Positions 18,215 to 26,442 of a stretch of 64,000 nt of DNA are shown here, piece by piece. The DNA is taken from NCBI RefSeq assembly GCF_900115845.1, contig NZ_FOXX01000003.1, positions 324,124 to 388,123 on the forward strand, read 5' to 3'. The notes below the pieces were generated by a model. The model did no database searches. It saw only the letters and a list, made by a program, of their open reading frames with translations, and was not told the DNA's origin. The position numbers and the translations under genes were made by a program. Position 1 is the stretch's first letter; the number at the start of each line of letters is the position of its first letter. The DNA comes from Priestia endophytica DSM 13796 (GTDB lineage: Bacteria; Bacillota; Bacilli; Bacillales; Bacillaceae_H).

Positions 18215-18603
18215 CTCCTTCCTCTTAAAGTGAACATGCTTTTGAGGAAGAAACATGGGTAAATGAGCAAAAATAAATTCGCTCCCCACCACATGATGTC
18301 AAAGTCTTTTCTTACAATCCAAAAGCTAAGCGCCATAAGTCCTGCACAAAAAGTAAGAAGAAGAGAACAAAAAGCAAAAGATTCCCAGTTTCTATTGTTT
18401 CTTCTATATAAAGCTAAGCTTATAAACCCCGTAATTGAAATAAGGATATCTAGTGGAAAGAACGACCAATTCCATGCTACAAGAATGGGATTTTCGTAAT
18501 CTTTGAATGCATAGTGAAGAGGAATAAAATGAAAAAGCGTGAGCAACCAATAAAGAACAAAACCGATATCTGTAACGAGAAAAAAATAAGGAAGAGATCT
18601 CAT
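18211..18603 (-). CDS. yvaD: YvaD-like DUF5360 membrane protein
   Basis: A 130-residue protein with four membrane helices, matching the DUF5360/YvaD family in length and pattern (start MRSLPYFFLVTDIGFVLYW, NWSFFPLDILISITG). It overlaps the preceding SMR gene by ATGA, and the order TetR, SMR transporter, YvaD is the same as the yvaFED cluster of B. subtilis. The function is unknown, but it may assist the transporter. Confidence 0.7.
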   Translation of the reverse strand: MRSLPYFFLVTDIGFVLYWLLTLFHFIPLHYAFKDYENPILVAWNWSFFPLDILISITGFISLALYRRNNRNWESFAFCSLLLTFCAGLMALSFWIVRKDFDIMWWGANLFLLIYPCFFLKSMFTLRGRS

Positions 18604-18959
18604 CTGTTTTCCACAACTTTCTCATCTTTATAAGCTTCATGCTCGCTTGATGTGATGTTTAGCGTTATGACTCCAATCAAAATAAAAAGAATAGCGATAA
18701 CTTTTACTATGCTTATTTCTTCTTTAAAATATAGAAAGCCGATCCCTGTAATAAGGACGATTCCCATTCCAGACCAAATAGCATAAGCAATTGAAATTTC
18801 TATGTTTTTTAAGGCAAGTGTTAAAAAAGTAAGACTTCCTCCATAAAATGTGAGCATAAGGAGGCTAAGCCCCCATTTCTCTAACCCATTTGTTAGTTTC
18901 ATTGTTATAGTTCCTGCGAGCTCCAAAATAATCGCTATACTTAAATATATCCAATGCAA
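18600..18959 (-). CDS. yvaE: SMR-family multidrug transporter, YvaE-like
   Basis: A 119-residue small multidrug resistance transporter with four helices. It carries the SMR signature: membrane-embedded Glu in LAIILELAGTITMK (TM1) and AYAIWSGMGIVLITGIGFLYFKE around TM3. SMR proteins act as dimers exchanging protons for cationic or guanidinium-type substrates. The start is TTG at 18959 after GGAGGAGAG. It is the middle gene of a three-gene operon headed by its TetR regulator. Confidence 0.85.
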   Translation of the reverse strand: MHWIYLSIAIILELAGTITMKLTNGLEKWGLSLLMLTFYGGSLTFLTLALKNIEISIAYAIWSGMGIVLITGIGFLYFKEEISIVKVIAILFILIGVITLNITSSEHEAYKDEKVVENR

Positions 18960-18971
18960 AATTCTCTCCTC

Positions 18972-19517
18972 CTAAGCTTTAATTCCGTTCATTAAAATCT
19001 CCACAATCTGTTGAAGAAGCTCCCCTAGCGTAAGATTGTGTTCGGACAAGGAAGTATAAGCATTATTAAAAGCTCCAATGTACATTTCAATAAAAAGCGG
19101 AATCGATATATCCTTAAGAATCCCTTCATCTTTTGCTTGTTCTAATAAATGTGTTATGATGTTCCACTCTTCTTTTAAAAATAGCTGAACTTTTTCCCAT
19201 TGATCATAGTGATACTTTTTTAGTTCAAGAAGGAGTCTTGCATCCATTGCTTCCCCTTCTGCTGGAACGCAAACAAGTAACAGTTTGATTTTCTCTATAA
19301 GAGAGAGTGTTGTATCTAACGCTATTTTCTCCTCCTTTACTTTTATTTCCGCCAAAAAGCAGTCCACAATCTTATTGATAAGATGGTTTTTAGAAGGAAA
19401 ATGTTCATATAACGTTCGCTTGCTTACAGATAGTTCAGTAGCAAGCTCATTCATTGTAAATTTTACTCCTTTTAATTTTAAAAGTTTTATCGCTTCCTCC
19501 ATTATTCTATTTTCCAT
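18972..19517 (-). CDS. yvaF: TetR-family regulator, YvaF-like
   Basis: A 181-residue TetR repressor. The N-terminal HTH runs through KGVKFTMNELATELSVSKRTLYEHFPSK; the C-terminal domain is a generic ligand-binding helix bundle. ATG at 19517 lies 7 nt after GGAGGT and is preferred to the GTG at 19526. It is the first gene of the SMR operon and a large dyad covers its promoter, so autoregulation and control of the transporter are likely. Confidence 0.85.
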   Translation of the reverse strand: MENRIMEEAIKLLKLKGVKFTMNELATELSVSKRTLYEHFPSKNHLINKIVDCFLAEIKVKEEKIALDTTLSLIEKIKLLLVCVPAEGEAMDARLLLELKKYHYDQWEKVQLFLKEEWNIITHLLEQAKDEGILKDISIPLFIEMYIGAFNNAYTSLSEHNLTLGELLQQIVEILMNGIKA

Positions 19518-19531
19518 ATTTTCCACCTCCT

Positions 19532-19575
19532 AAAACTAATGGTACCACAAAAGTTTTTTTAGTACCATCAGTTTT
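19532..19575 (-). promoter_or_regulatory. TetR operator dyad of the SMR operon
   Basis: Arms AAAACTAATGGTAC (19532-19545) and GTACCATCAGTTTT (19562-19575) are complementary at 13 of 14 positions with a 16-bp spacer. They lie right upstream of the TetR start. Confidence 0.7.
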
Positions 19576-19686
19576 TTCCACTCTTTTCCTAATTAATTAC
19601 TGCACAATCTTCTGAATATTAAAAGGGTTTTTAGAGGCCGTGTCGAATGGAATAAGGGAAGAAATATTTATAAGGAGGAATCTTAG

Positions 19687-20091
19687 TTGACAGAAAATGG
19701 CGAAGTGAAAGATTGCAAAGTGAAGGCGTTGCGTAACAAGCTCGCTAAGCTTATGTCTCTCTCTGCAGATGCTTTATACTACTTAAAAATTTCGTATAAT
19801 CATCTCTATCCATCCGCTGTATCTATTTCAAGCAGACAAGTTGCTCTTGAACTATTAAGTAGAGCGTATCGACTCAAGGAAACAATAGAAGATACATATT
19901 ATTACTTCCTTTCTGAAAAGAACAAAAGGTTGCTTGAAGCGTTTATTCAAAAGTTTGAAATGTTTGATCATGAGTTTTTGGATTCATTTGCAGTTGAAGA
20001 TACAATGCATCATACTCGTCAATATCATAAGGAACTTGAAGATCTTTATATGACCTTATCACACGAAATCTATGCTGAAGCTTCTGTATAA
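19687..20091 (+). CDS. Hypothetical helical protein
   Basis: A 134-residue all-helical soluble protein I do not recognise, with no membrane segment or signal peptide. It is rich in Leu/Tyr (ADALYYLKISYNHLYPSAV, ETIEDTYYYFLSEKNKRLLEA). The start is TTG at 19687, 8 nt after AGGAGG, which argues for a real gene. It lies 130 bp before a DUF523 gene on the same strand. No function can be given. Confidence 0.55.
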   Translation: MTENGEVKDCKVKALRNKLAKLMSLSADALYYLKISYNHLYPSAVSISSRQVALELLSRAYRLKETIEDTYYYFLSEKNKRLLEAFIQKFEMFDHEFLDSFAVEDTMHHTRQYHKELEDLYMTLSHEIYAEASV

Positions 20092-20223
20092 TGGATTTTG
20101 AGTGTTACCTATACGTCCTCTTTTAGCCTTTCTTATTTTTCGCTATACCTTCCAACTTTTTTGGAAATCCTCTTGTTTTTTTCATCTCATTTTATATTTT
20201 TACTACCAGAGGAGAAAGTGCAG

Positions 20224-20685
20224 GTGTTGTTCTTGATTTTAGTTAGTTCATGTTTAGCAGGTATAGAGTGCCGGTATGACGGCACTCATCGTTTGAAAGA
20301 GAAAATACGTTGTTTAGTGGAAGAAAAAAAAGCGGTTACCGTCTGTCCTGAACTCCTAGGTGGATTTTTCACACCCCGACAATCTGCAGAAATTGTTGGT
20401 GGTACTGGTAAAGACGTTTTGGCTGGAAACGCAAAAGTTATTGAAAAATCGGGAAGAGATGTGACAGATCTGTATGTAAAAGGTGCTTACAAAACGTTAG
20501 AAATGGCCTTAAAACTTCAGGTAACTCATGTTGTCTTAAAACAGTTTAGCCCATCATGTGGAAGCAAAGCTATATATAACGGAACTTTCTCCGGCGAGAT
20601 AATACAAGGAGAAGGTGTAACAAGCGCTCTATTAAGCAAAACGGGCATTATCGTACTAAGTGAAGAAGATCTTTACTATTTATAA
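20224..20685 (+). CDS. DUF523 domain protein (YbbK-like)
   Basis: A 153-residue DUF523 protein. Conserved cysteine motifs are SSCLAGIECRYDG near the start, CPELLGGFFTPRQ in the middle and FSPSCGSK near residue 115, suggesting a metal or Fe-S site. A much longer open frame exists upstream but codes for a low-quality hydrophobic stretch; GAGGAG lies 9 nt before the GTG at 20224, and homologs start close to ILVSxCL. The biochemical role of the family is not known. It overlaps the convergent VOC gene by 6 bp. Confidence 0.8.
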   Translation: MLFLILVSSCLAGIECRYDGTHRLKEKIRCLVEEKKAVTVCPELLGGFFTPRQSAEIVGGTGKDVLAGNAKVIEKSGRDVTDLYVKGAYKTLEMALKLQVTHVVLKQFSPSCGSKAIYNGTFSGEIIQGEGVTSALLSKTGIIVLSEEDLYYL

Positions 20686-21072
20686 ACCTTCTTCATAAAG
20701 CTCAAGCGGTAATCCATCTGGATCTTTGAAAAAAGTAAATCGCTTATTTGTAATTTCATCCACTCTTATAGGTTCTGTTTGAACGCCATGTTTGTTTAAA
20801 TGTTTTATACATGTTTGTAAATTTTCCACTTCAAAAGCAAGATGACGTAACCCTCTTGCCTCAGGATAGTTTGGACGCTCTGGCGCATTCTGAAAAGAGA
20901 ACAGTTCAATTCTATCCTTTCCGCCTATTTCTAAGTCTAATTTAAAAGAGTCTCTCTCCTCCCGATAGCTTTCATGAATCATTTCACATCCTAACACATT
21001 CATATAAAAATCTTTGGATTTTTCATAGTCTGAACAAATAATTGCTGCGTGATGAATTCCTTTAATATTCAT
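20680..21072 (-). CDS. VOC-family glyoxalase-like protein, YaeR/GloA2-like
   Basis: A 130-residue vicinal-oxygen-chelate protein with two beta-alpha-beta-beta-beta modules. It has metal-ligand positions in IKGIHHAAIICSDYEKSKDFY, LRHLAFEVENL and FFKDPDGLPLELYEE, as in the YaeR/SMU1112 group. It may be a lyase or dioxygenase of unknown substrate. GAGGGGAAACAT precedes the ATG. Confidence 0.85.
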   Translation of the reverse strand: MNIKGIHHAAIICSDYEKSKDFYMNVLGCEMIHESYREERDSFKLDLEIGGKDRIELFSFQNAPERPNYPEARGLRHLAFEVENLQTCIKHLNKHGVQTEPIRVDEITNKRFTFFKDPDGLPLELYEEGL

Positions 21073-21216
21073 ATGTTTCCCCTCTCTTTTTTTCTTTTAT
21101 TATAACGGTAAATCTCCTATCCTACATTGAGATTTATCATAATCTACAAAAAAAAATCTTCTTTTATACATATTTCTAAAAAATGGTGAAATTATATAAA
21201 AAAGGAGGTGACCTTT

Positions 21217-21420
21217 ATGGCTAACAATCGTTCAAATGATTTACTTCGTGATGAAGCAAGACTTGCTATTGAACAAATGAAGCATGAGATTGCTTCTGAA
21301 TTTGGTGTAACGCTAGGTGCTGACACTACTTCTCGCGCTAACGGTTCAGTTGGTGGAGAAATTACAAAACGCTTAGTTCAAATGGCTGAACAAAAATTAG
21401 GCGGATCAGCTTACCACTAG
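21217..21420 (+). CDS. Small acid-soluble spore protein, alpha/beta type
   Basis: A 67-residue alpha/beta-type SASP that coats and protects spore DNA. The GPR protease site region [14 protein letters not shown] and the DNA-binding segment [21 protein letters not shown] are conserved. The ATG at 21217 follows AAAGGAGGTGACC at ideal spacing. A forespore SigG promoter is expected upstream but I find only a weak match. It directly shows that the host forms spores. Confidence 0.95.
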   Translation: MANNRSNDLLRDEARLAIEQMKHEIASEFGVTLGADTTSRANGSVGGEITKRLVQMAEQKLGGSAYH

Positions 21421-21446
21421 AGGGACGTTTTTTATCCCTCTTTTTC
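21419..21446 (+). terminator. Intrinsic terminator of SASP gene
   Basis: Stem AGAGGGA/TCCCTCT with a 9-nt loop, then TTTTTC. Confidence 0.85.
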
Positions 21447-21567
21447 TTCTTAGAACATCTAACATTGTTTTCCTTTACCTTCTTCCTTATATTTAGAGAA
21501 GAGCTTAATGCTTTTTTGTTCTGTTGGTTCCCGTTATTTCGCGAATGAACAAGCTGGAGGAAATATT

Positions 21568-22086
21568 ATGATTGAAACAGAGCGCTTGCAGCTCGTCTCC
21601 TTTAAAAGTTCGTATGCCCAAGCAGTTTTGAAAGGTCGCTCACATTTAGAAAGACTTTTTCCTTATGCTATCTCTCCTCAGTGGCCAAATGCAAACTACT
21701 CTCTTCTCCTTCCTATCATTGCTCTAGATGTTCTTAACCATCCTTTTAAACAACAGTGGAATAGATTCATTGTACACAAGAAACAAAGACTGCTTGTTGG
21801 ACAAATAAGCTGTTACGAGTATCCTGACCAAAAGGATCATGTTGAGATTGGATACGGAGTTGTGACAGACTACAGAGGATACGGATATGGAAGTGAGGTT
21901 GTAAAAGCATTTATTTCATGGCTCTTTTCACATGAACATATACATACAATAGTTGCTGAGTGTGTGATAGAAAATAAAGCATCAGCAAGAGTACTTGAAA
22001 AATGCGGGTTCTGTAATACTAGTAACAGCGGAGAACGGACATACTGGGAGCTTATCAGACAAAAAAGAAACGTAAAATCATTCTAA
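21568..22086 (+). CDS. GNAT-family N-acetyltransferase, RimJ/RimL-like
   Basis: A 172-residue GNAT acetyltransferase of the RimJ/RimL group (IETERLQLVSF at the start; acetyl-CoA loop in DYRGYGYGSEVVKAFISW, about 117-134; ENKASARVLEKCGF near the end). The ATG at 21568 follows TGGAGGAAAT. The substrate is unknown: a protein N-terminus or a small molecule. It ends in a clear terminator. Confidence 0.85.
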   Translation: MIETERLQLVSFKSSYAQAVLKGRSHLERLFPYAISPQWPNANYSLLLPIIALDVLNHPFKQQWNRFIVHKKQRLLVGQISCYEYPDQKDHVEIGYGVVTDYRGYGYGSEVVKAFISWLFSHEHIHTIVAECVIENKASARVLEKCGFCNTSNSGERTYWELIRQKRNVKSF

Positions 22087-22090
22087 CAAC

Positions 22091-22127
22091 AAAACCGTAC
22101 TTTTCGTCTTCTGAAGAGTACGGTTTT
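22091..22127. terminator. Bidirectional terminator
   Basis: Stem AAAACCGTAC/GTACGGTTTT (22091-22100 with 22118-22127), followed by T-rich sequence, between convergent genes. Confidence 0.85.
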
Positions 22128-22130
22128 TGA

Positions 22131-23027
22131 TTAGCTGTTTTGTTTTTTTAAGCGTTTATGAATCCAAATAGCTGCCTGCACTCCGTCTCCTAAAGCAATA
22201 GCTACCTGCTGAGAATGAGCAACTAAATCCCCAATTGCCCATACGTTTTCTATATTTGTTTCTTTCGTGCGTGGATTAACAATAACATGTCCCTTTTTTT
22301 CATGCTCAACCCCCAGCATAAGAGCGAGCTCATTATGAATTTTATTTCCACCAAAAGCTAAAAAAGCGCGTTCCATTTCTATTTTCTCTCCTGACTTTAA
22401 AAGAGCTGATTTGATTATCCCATTTTCTTCTTTAATAGAGGCTACACTACCAGAACGAATGGAAATGTTATGTTCATGGAGAGTTTTTTGCATTTCTAGA
22501 TCGAGTTCTTCACCATGATTAATATATGTAATGGGTTGATCAAAGTATGCAAGTTCTAATGAGAGGGAAGCTCCAGCTTTTCCAGCCCCTAATACGGCTG
22601 TTTTTTTTCCCATAATTTCGTACCCATCACAGTCTGGACAAACATATATGCTTTTTCCTAGACAAGCCTTTAAAGAAGAAATAGGAGGAAAATGATCGCG
22701 AAGCCCTGTCGCTAATAGGAGTGTTTTTCCTACAAAAGTGTTTTGCTCTGTTTGTACTTCAAAGAATTGCTTTTTTACAACAGAAACAGCCTTTTCCTCT
22801 TCAAAAGCAACTCCATACGATAAAGCTTGCTTTCGTCCTAACTTCCTTAACGTTTCACCGCTTACTCCTTGTGGCCACCCTAACAAATTATGGTATCCTT
22901 TGCATAATGTTGAACGACCTTCACTTGTATCCAGAACAAGAATTTTATAGCGATATCTTCCAAGCTGAATGGCAGCTTGAAGACCAGCAATTCCCCCACC
23001 TACAATGATACAGTCATATAGCATCAT
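22131..23027 (-). CDS. Thioredoxin reductase-like FAD/NAD(P) oxidoreductase
   Basis: A 298-residue FAD-dependent pyridine-nucleotide oxidoreductase of the thioredoxin reductase type. It has the FAD site IVGGGIAGLQAA, the redox-active CPDCDGYE at about residue 133, the NAD(P) site AVLGAGKAGASLSLE, and C-terminal WAIGDLVAHSQQVAIALGDG. The CxxC is CPDC, as in the YtdE/HI0933-like TrxR subgroup rather than classical TrxB (CATC). The redox partner is unknown. GGAGGGATAAT precedes the start. Confidence 0.85.
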   Translation of the reverse strand: MMLYDCIIVGGGIAGLQAAIQLGRYRYKILVLDTSEGRSTLCKGYHNLLGWPQGVSGETLRKLGRKQALSYGVAFEEEKAVSVVKKQFFEVQTEQNTFVGKTLLLATGLRDHFPPISSLKACLGKSIYVCPDCDGYEIMGKKTAVLGAGKAGASLSLELAYFDQPITYINHGEELDLEMQKTLHEHNISIRSGSVASIKEENGIIKSALLKSGEKIEMERAFLAFGGNKIHNELALMLGVEHEKKGHVIVNPRTKETNIENVWAIGDLVAHSQQVAIALGDGVQAAIWIHKRLKKQNS

Positions 23028-23082
23028 ATTATCCCTCCTCTATTGTTTATTAACGTTCATTAACAGGGAACAAATTATACAT

Positions 23083-23117
23083 AAAAAAGACCTCTGCTAT
23101 GTACAGAAGCCTTTTTT
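23083..23117 (-). terminator. Terminator of the FecCD permease operon
   Basis: A 14-bp stem with two mismatches ending in a run of T on the minus strand (23088-23083), just after the permease stop. Confidence 0.7.
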
Positions 23118-23119
23118 AC

Positions 23120-24133
23120 TTATTTTTTTTGTTTTAGAAGTAAATAAACAAAATATGGAGCACCAATCAGTGCAGAGACAATTCCTGCTGGAAGACCGTT
23201 TGGTTCGATAATATTTCGACCAATTGTATCTGCTACAAAAAGTAGCCATCCTCCTAAGACAATTGCAAGTGGAATAAACATTCTGCTTCTCGGTCCAACG
23301 AGCGTTTTCGCAATATGTGGAGCCATGAGGCCAATAAATGAAATTCCCCCTGTAACCGAGACAGCTGATGCAGCTAGTGCTACAGAAGCTAGCAGCAGAA
23401 TAACTCTCTCTTTTTCAATTCTCAGTCCCACTCCTATTGCAACTGATTCACTTAATGTTAAAACATCAAGCTTGTTTGCTTTGTACATTGTAAATGGAAT
23501 AAGAATAACAACCCATGGAAGCAGCGCCAAAACAAACGGCCAATCTGTTCCCCAAATGTTACCGTTAATCCATTTTGCAATAAAGTCTACTTTTTCCCGT
23601 CCTGCCGATGAAATAAGCACAATCATCAGTCCCGAAAGAGCGAATGAAAAACCAACTCCAACGAGCACAAGCCGAACAGGCTGTAAGCCAGACGAACGAT
23701 CATAAGAGAAAAAGTAAATAAGCAATACGGTAACAAGCGCTCCAATGAAAGCAGCTAGTGGAAGCATATAAATAAATGAGCCAGCTTCAATTGGTAAAAA
23801 TAAAAAGAAAAGAGCTACAGCTACACCTGCGCCTGAATTAATACCAATAATACCAGGTTCAGCCAAATCATTCCTTGTAATCGTTTGTAAAATAGAACCT
23901 GATAACGCAAGAGCTATCCCCGCTAAAATGGTTATGCAAATGCGTGGAAGACGAATGGAAAATAAGATAAATTCTTCTTTAAACGTTCCATCTCCTAAAA
24001 ATACAGGAAGAAGACGATTGTACGAAAGAGAAGAAGAACCTATACCAAGACAAATAAAAATAGTAATCAAAAGAACAAGTACAAACAAACTAAACAAAAG
24101 GCGCTGCTTTTTTTGCAAAGATGGTGAAATCAT
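23120..24133 (-). CDS. Iron-siderophore ABC transporter permease, FecCD family
   Basis: A 337-residue FecCD-type permease with about nine to ten membrane helices. It has the characteristic LALSGSILQTITRNDLAEPGIIGINSGAG and FIGLMAPHIAKTLVGPRSR motifs; the latter contacts the ATPase. Its ATG overlaps the stop of the upstream permease gene (ATGA), so the two form the usual heterodimer. No ATPase or binding protein is next to it; these would have to come from elsewhere, as for YfiZ/YfhA in B. subtilis. Confidence 0.9.
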   Translation of the reverse strand: MISPSLQKKQRLLFSLFVLVLLITIFICLGIGSSSLSYNRLLPVFLGDGTFKEEFILFSIRLPRICITILAGIALALSGSILQTITRNDLAEPGIIGINSGAGVAVALFFLFLPIEAGSFIYMLPLAAFIGALVTVLLIYFFSYDRSSGLQPVRLVLVGVGFSFALSGLMIVLISSAGREKVDFIAKWINGNIWGTDWPFVLALLPWVVILIPFTMYKANKLDVLTLSESVAIGVGLRIEKERVILLLASVALAASAVSVTGGISFIGLMAPHIAKTLVGPRSRMFIPLAIVLGGWLLFVADTIGRNIIEPNGLPAGIVSALIGAPYFVYLLLKQKK

Positions 24134-25137
24134 AAGTACTTCCCTCCTCCTTTACGAACAATAAATAGAAAGAAGGGTAATCCTATTACAGTTACAACAG
24201 CAGTTACAGGCGTTTCATAAGGAGCACTAATCGTCCGCCCAATCAAGTCGGCAAGGACAAGGAAAGCAGCTCCCACAACAGCTGAGACTGGCAAAATAAA
24301 CCTGTAATCTGTTCCAACAATCGTTCGAACGATGTGAGGAACCATAAGGCCAATGAACACCATATTCCCTACTAGTGATACAGCTGCACCTGCTAGTAAA
24401 ATAATGACGATAAAGAGAAGCCCTTTAATAAGCCCAATCTTTTGCCCTAATCCAACAGCTACCTCTTCACTAAGGCTTAAAATCGTAAGCTGTTTAGATA
24501 GAAGAAGAGAAAGAAGAATGCCAATTATCACAACGGGGGCCATGAATTTTATCTGTGTCCACGTTGTTCCAATCATTCCTCCTGAAGTCCACATTGAGAC
24601 ATCTTTTGATGTTTTAAAATATAGGCTTACTCCTTCTGCAACAGCATACAAGAAAGCAGAAACTGCAGCACCTGCTAAAACAATACGAAGAGGTGAAAAA
24701 CGCCCTCCTTTAACAGAGCCAATTCCAAATACAATAATAGACCCGACAGCAGCTCCAATAAAGCAAGCAACCATTGTTCCCATATAGCTTGCGCCAGGAA
24801 TAAAAGCAACGGCTATAGCAAGGGCCGCGTTCGCTCCTGCTGTTAATCCTAAAAGTCCAGGATCTGCGAGCGGATTTCTCGTTAATCCTTGCATAATCGC
24901 TCCTGCCACAGCAAGTGCACTTCCAACAAGAACAGCTGCTACTTCGCGCGGCAACCTAATTTCACGAAGCATTGTAATTTGCTCATTTTTTACATCTGAA
25001 GTAAAAGCAAGCCAAACGTCTTTAATGGTCGTTTCTGCTGCTCCAAATACACAGCCTGCTATAAATATGCCAATTAAAATGATCATACAGGCAATCATTT
25101 TATATGTAAAAGCAATACGTCCCCTTTTCTTATTCAT
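24130..25137 (-). CDS. Iron-siderophore ABC transporter permease, FecCD family
   Basis: A 335-residue FecCD permease, partner of the downstream gene. Motifs: AVAGAIMQGLTRNPLADPGLLGLTAGANAA and FIGLMVPHIVRTIVG. It is the first gene of a two-gene operon under a Fur box 60 bp upstream, so it is expected to be iron-repressed. The substrate is likely a hydroxamate or citrate-type siderophore by family, not proven. GAGAGGATATC precedes the ATG. Confidence 0.9.
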   Translation of the reverse strand: MNKKRGRIAFTYKMIACMIILIGIFIAGCVFGAAETTIKDVWLAFTSDVKNEQITMLREIRLPREVAAVLVGSALAVAGAIMQGLTRNPLADPGLLGLTAGANAALAIAVAFIPGASYMGTMVACFIGAAVGSIIVFGIGSVKGGRFSPLRIVLAGAAVSAFLYAVAEGVSLYFKTSKDVSMWTSGGMIGTTWTQIKFMAPVVIIGILLSLLLSKQLTILSLSEEVAVGLGQKIGLIKGLLFIVIILLAGAAVSLVGNMVFIGLMVPHIVRTIVGTDYRFILPVSAVVGAAFLVLADLIGRTISAPYETPVTAVVTVIGLPFFLFIVRKGGGKYL

Positions 25138-25196
25138 GATATCCTCTCATATCTTTTTAATTTTATGTATGACAATAACTAGGAAAAGCTCTTTTA

Positions 25197-25215
25197 ATTG
25201 ATAACCTTTATCAAT
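25197..25215 (-). promoter_or_regulatory. Fur box for the permease operon
   Basis: ATTGATAACCTTTATCAAT, a near-perfect 19-bp palindrome close to the Fur consensus TGATAATNATTATCA, 60 bp upstream of the first permease gene. Confidence 0.8.
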
Positions 25216-25286
25216 GTTATACTTGTTCTTTTTTCTTGTCAATATGATTTAGGATTGTAAAAAAAGCAAAAAAGGTGTACTATTTA

Positions 25287-25305
25287 ATTGATAATGATAA
25301 TCAAT
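25287..25305 (+). promoter_or_regulatory. Fur box for the ferredoxin reductase gene
   Basis: ATTGATAATGATAATCAAT matches the Fur consensus at all but one or two positions and lies 33 bp upstream of the reductase start, over its promoter. Confidence 0.88.
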
Positions 25306-25337
25306 ACTATCGGTTTTTTAAAAGGAGTGCACAACAT

Positions 25338-26387
25338 ATGGGGGAAAAAGAACTCTTTGACGTAACAATTATTGGCGGCGGACCAGCTGGACTCTACTCA
25401 GCTTTTTATAGCGGACTTCGCGAAATGAAAACAAAAATTATTGAATACCAGCCAGTATTAGGTGGAAAAGTGCATGTTTATCCTGAAAAAATGATCTGGG
25501 ATATTGGTGGACTTACTCCTATTCCTGGAGCGAAATTAATTGAGCAACTTGTTGAACAAGGATTAACGTTTGATCCTACTGTTGTGCTGTCTGAAAAAAT
25601 TATTTCTATTTCAAAGAATGAAGAAGGATTTTTTGTGCTAAAAGCAGCTTCAGGAAACGAGCATATTTCAAAAACAGTAATCGTTGCCGTTGGAGGCGGT
25701 ATTTTAAATCCTCAGAAATTAGACATTCAAGGCGCAGAGCGTTTTGAAGTTTCAAATTTAAACTATACTGTAAAATCTCTGCAGCGTTTCAAAGATAAAA
25801 CCGTTATTATTTCTGGAGGCGGAAATTCAGCTGTAGACTGGGCAAATGAGCTTGAGCCAATTGCTAAAAAAGTGTATGTTACATACCGAAAAGAGATATT
25901 AACAGGACATGAAGCACAAGTCAACCAACTACTAAACAGCTCTGCTCACTGCTTTTTCAATACATCTATTACAAAGCTTATCGCTTCAGATACACAAGAT
26001 ACAGTTGAACGCGTTGAGTTAACTGACCATAAAACAGGTGAAACGACTATTGTTTCAATTGACGAAGTCATCATTAATCATGGATATGAACGAGATCAGG
26101 CTCTGCTCAAAAATAGCGATCTTAATATTGATATTGCAAAAGACTACTTTATTTCAGGAAGTTCAAACAGCGAATCTTCTATTGAAGGACTTTATGCTGC
26201 TGGAGATATTCTCCACCATGAGGGAAAACTGCATTTAATTGCTGGAGCATTCCAAGATGCAGCAAACGCTGTTAATAAAGCAAAATTGTTTATTGAACCA
26301 ACCGCTCATAAAAGCGCAATGGTATCTTCTCATAATGAAATATTTAAAAAACGAAACAAAGAACTTGTAAAACAACTTGTAAAATAG
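25338..26387 (+). CDS. ycgT: Ferredoxin-NADP reductase, TrxR-like type (YcgT-like)
   Basis: A 349-residue flavoprotein of the YumC/YcgT type, which are thioredoxin-reductase-fold ferredoxin/flavodoxin-NADP reductases without a CxxC. FAD site TIIGGGPAGLYSAFYSGLR, NADPH site VIISGGGNSAVDWANEL, and C-terminal GLYAAGDILHHEGKLHLIAGAFQDAANAVN are clear. The ATG at 25338 follows AAAGGAGTGC; the longer upstream frame is not used. A strong Fur box marks it as iron-repressed, like ycgT in B. subtilis, and it may supply electrons for iron release from siderophores. It is divergent from the permease operon. Confidence 0.88.
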   Translation: MGEKELFDVTIIGGGPAGLYSAFYSGLREMKTKIIEYQPVLGGKVHVYPEKMIWDIGGLTPIPGAKLIEQLVEQGLTFDPTVVLSEKIISISKNEEGFFVLKAASGNEHISKTVIVAVGGGILNPQKLDIQGAERFEVSNLNYTVKSLQRFKDKTVIISGGGNSAVDWANELEPIAKKVYVTYRKEILTGHEAQVNQLLNSSAHCFFNTSITKLIASDTQDTVERVELTDHKTGETTIVSIDEVIINHGYERDQALLKNSDLNIDIAKDYFISGSSNSESSIEGLYAAGDILHHEGKLHLIAGAFQDAANAVNKAKLFIEPTAHKSAMVSSHNEIFKKRNKELVKQLVK

Positions 26388-26398
26388 ATTTTCCCTTT

Positions 26399-26441
26399 AA
26401 AAAAGGTGAAAAAGAGCTCTTCTTGCTTTTTCACCTTTTTT
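26399..26441. terminator. Bidirectional terminator
   Basis: Perfect 16-bp stem (26399-26414 with 26426-26441), A-rich on the left and T-rich on the right, between convergent genes. Confidence 0.9.
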
Positions 26442-26442
26442 G

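Noticed and set aside
20098-20223. N-terminal hydrophobic extension of the DUF523 protein
   Set aside because: The family starts at the SSCLAG motif, and the ribosome binding site points to the GTG at 20224.
21120-21216. SigG promoter of the SASP gene
   Set aside because: A SigG promoter is expected, but the -35/-10 matches I could find were too weak to annotate.
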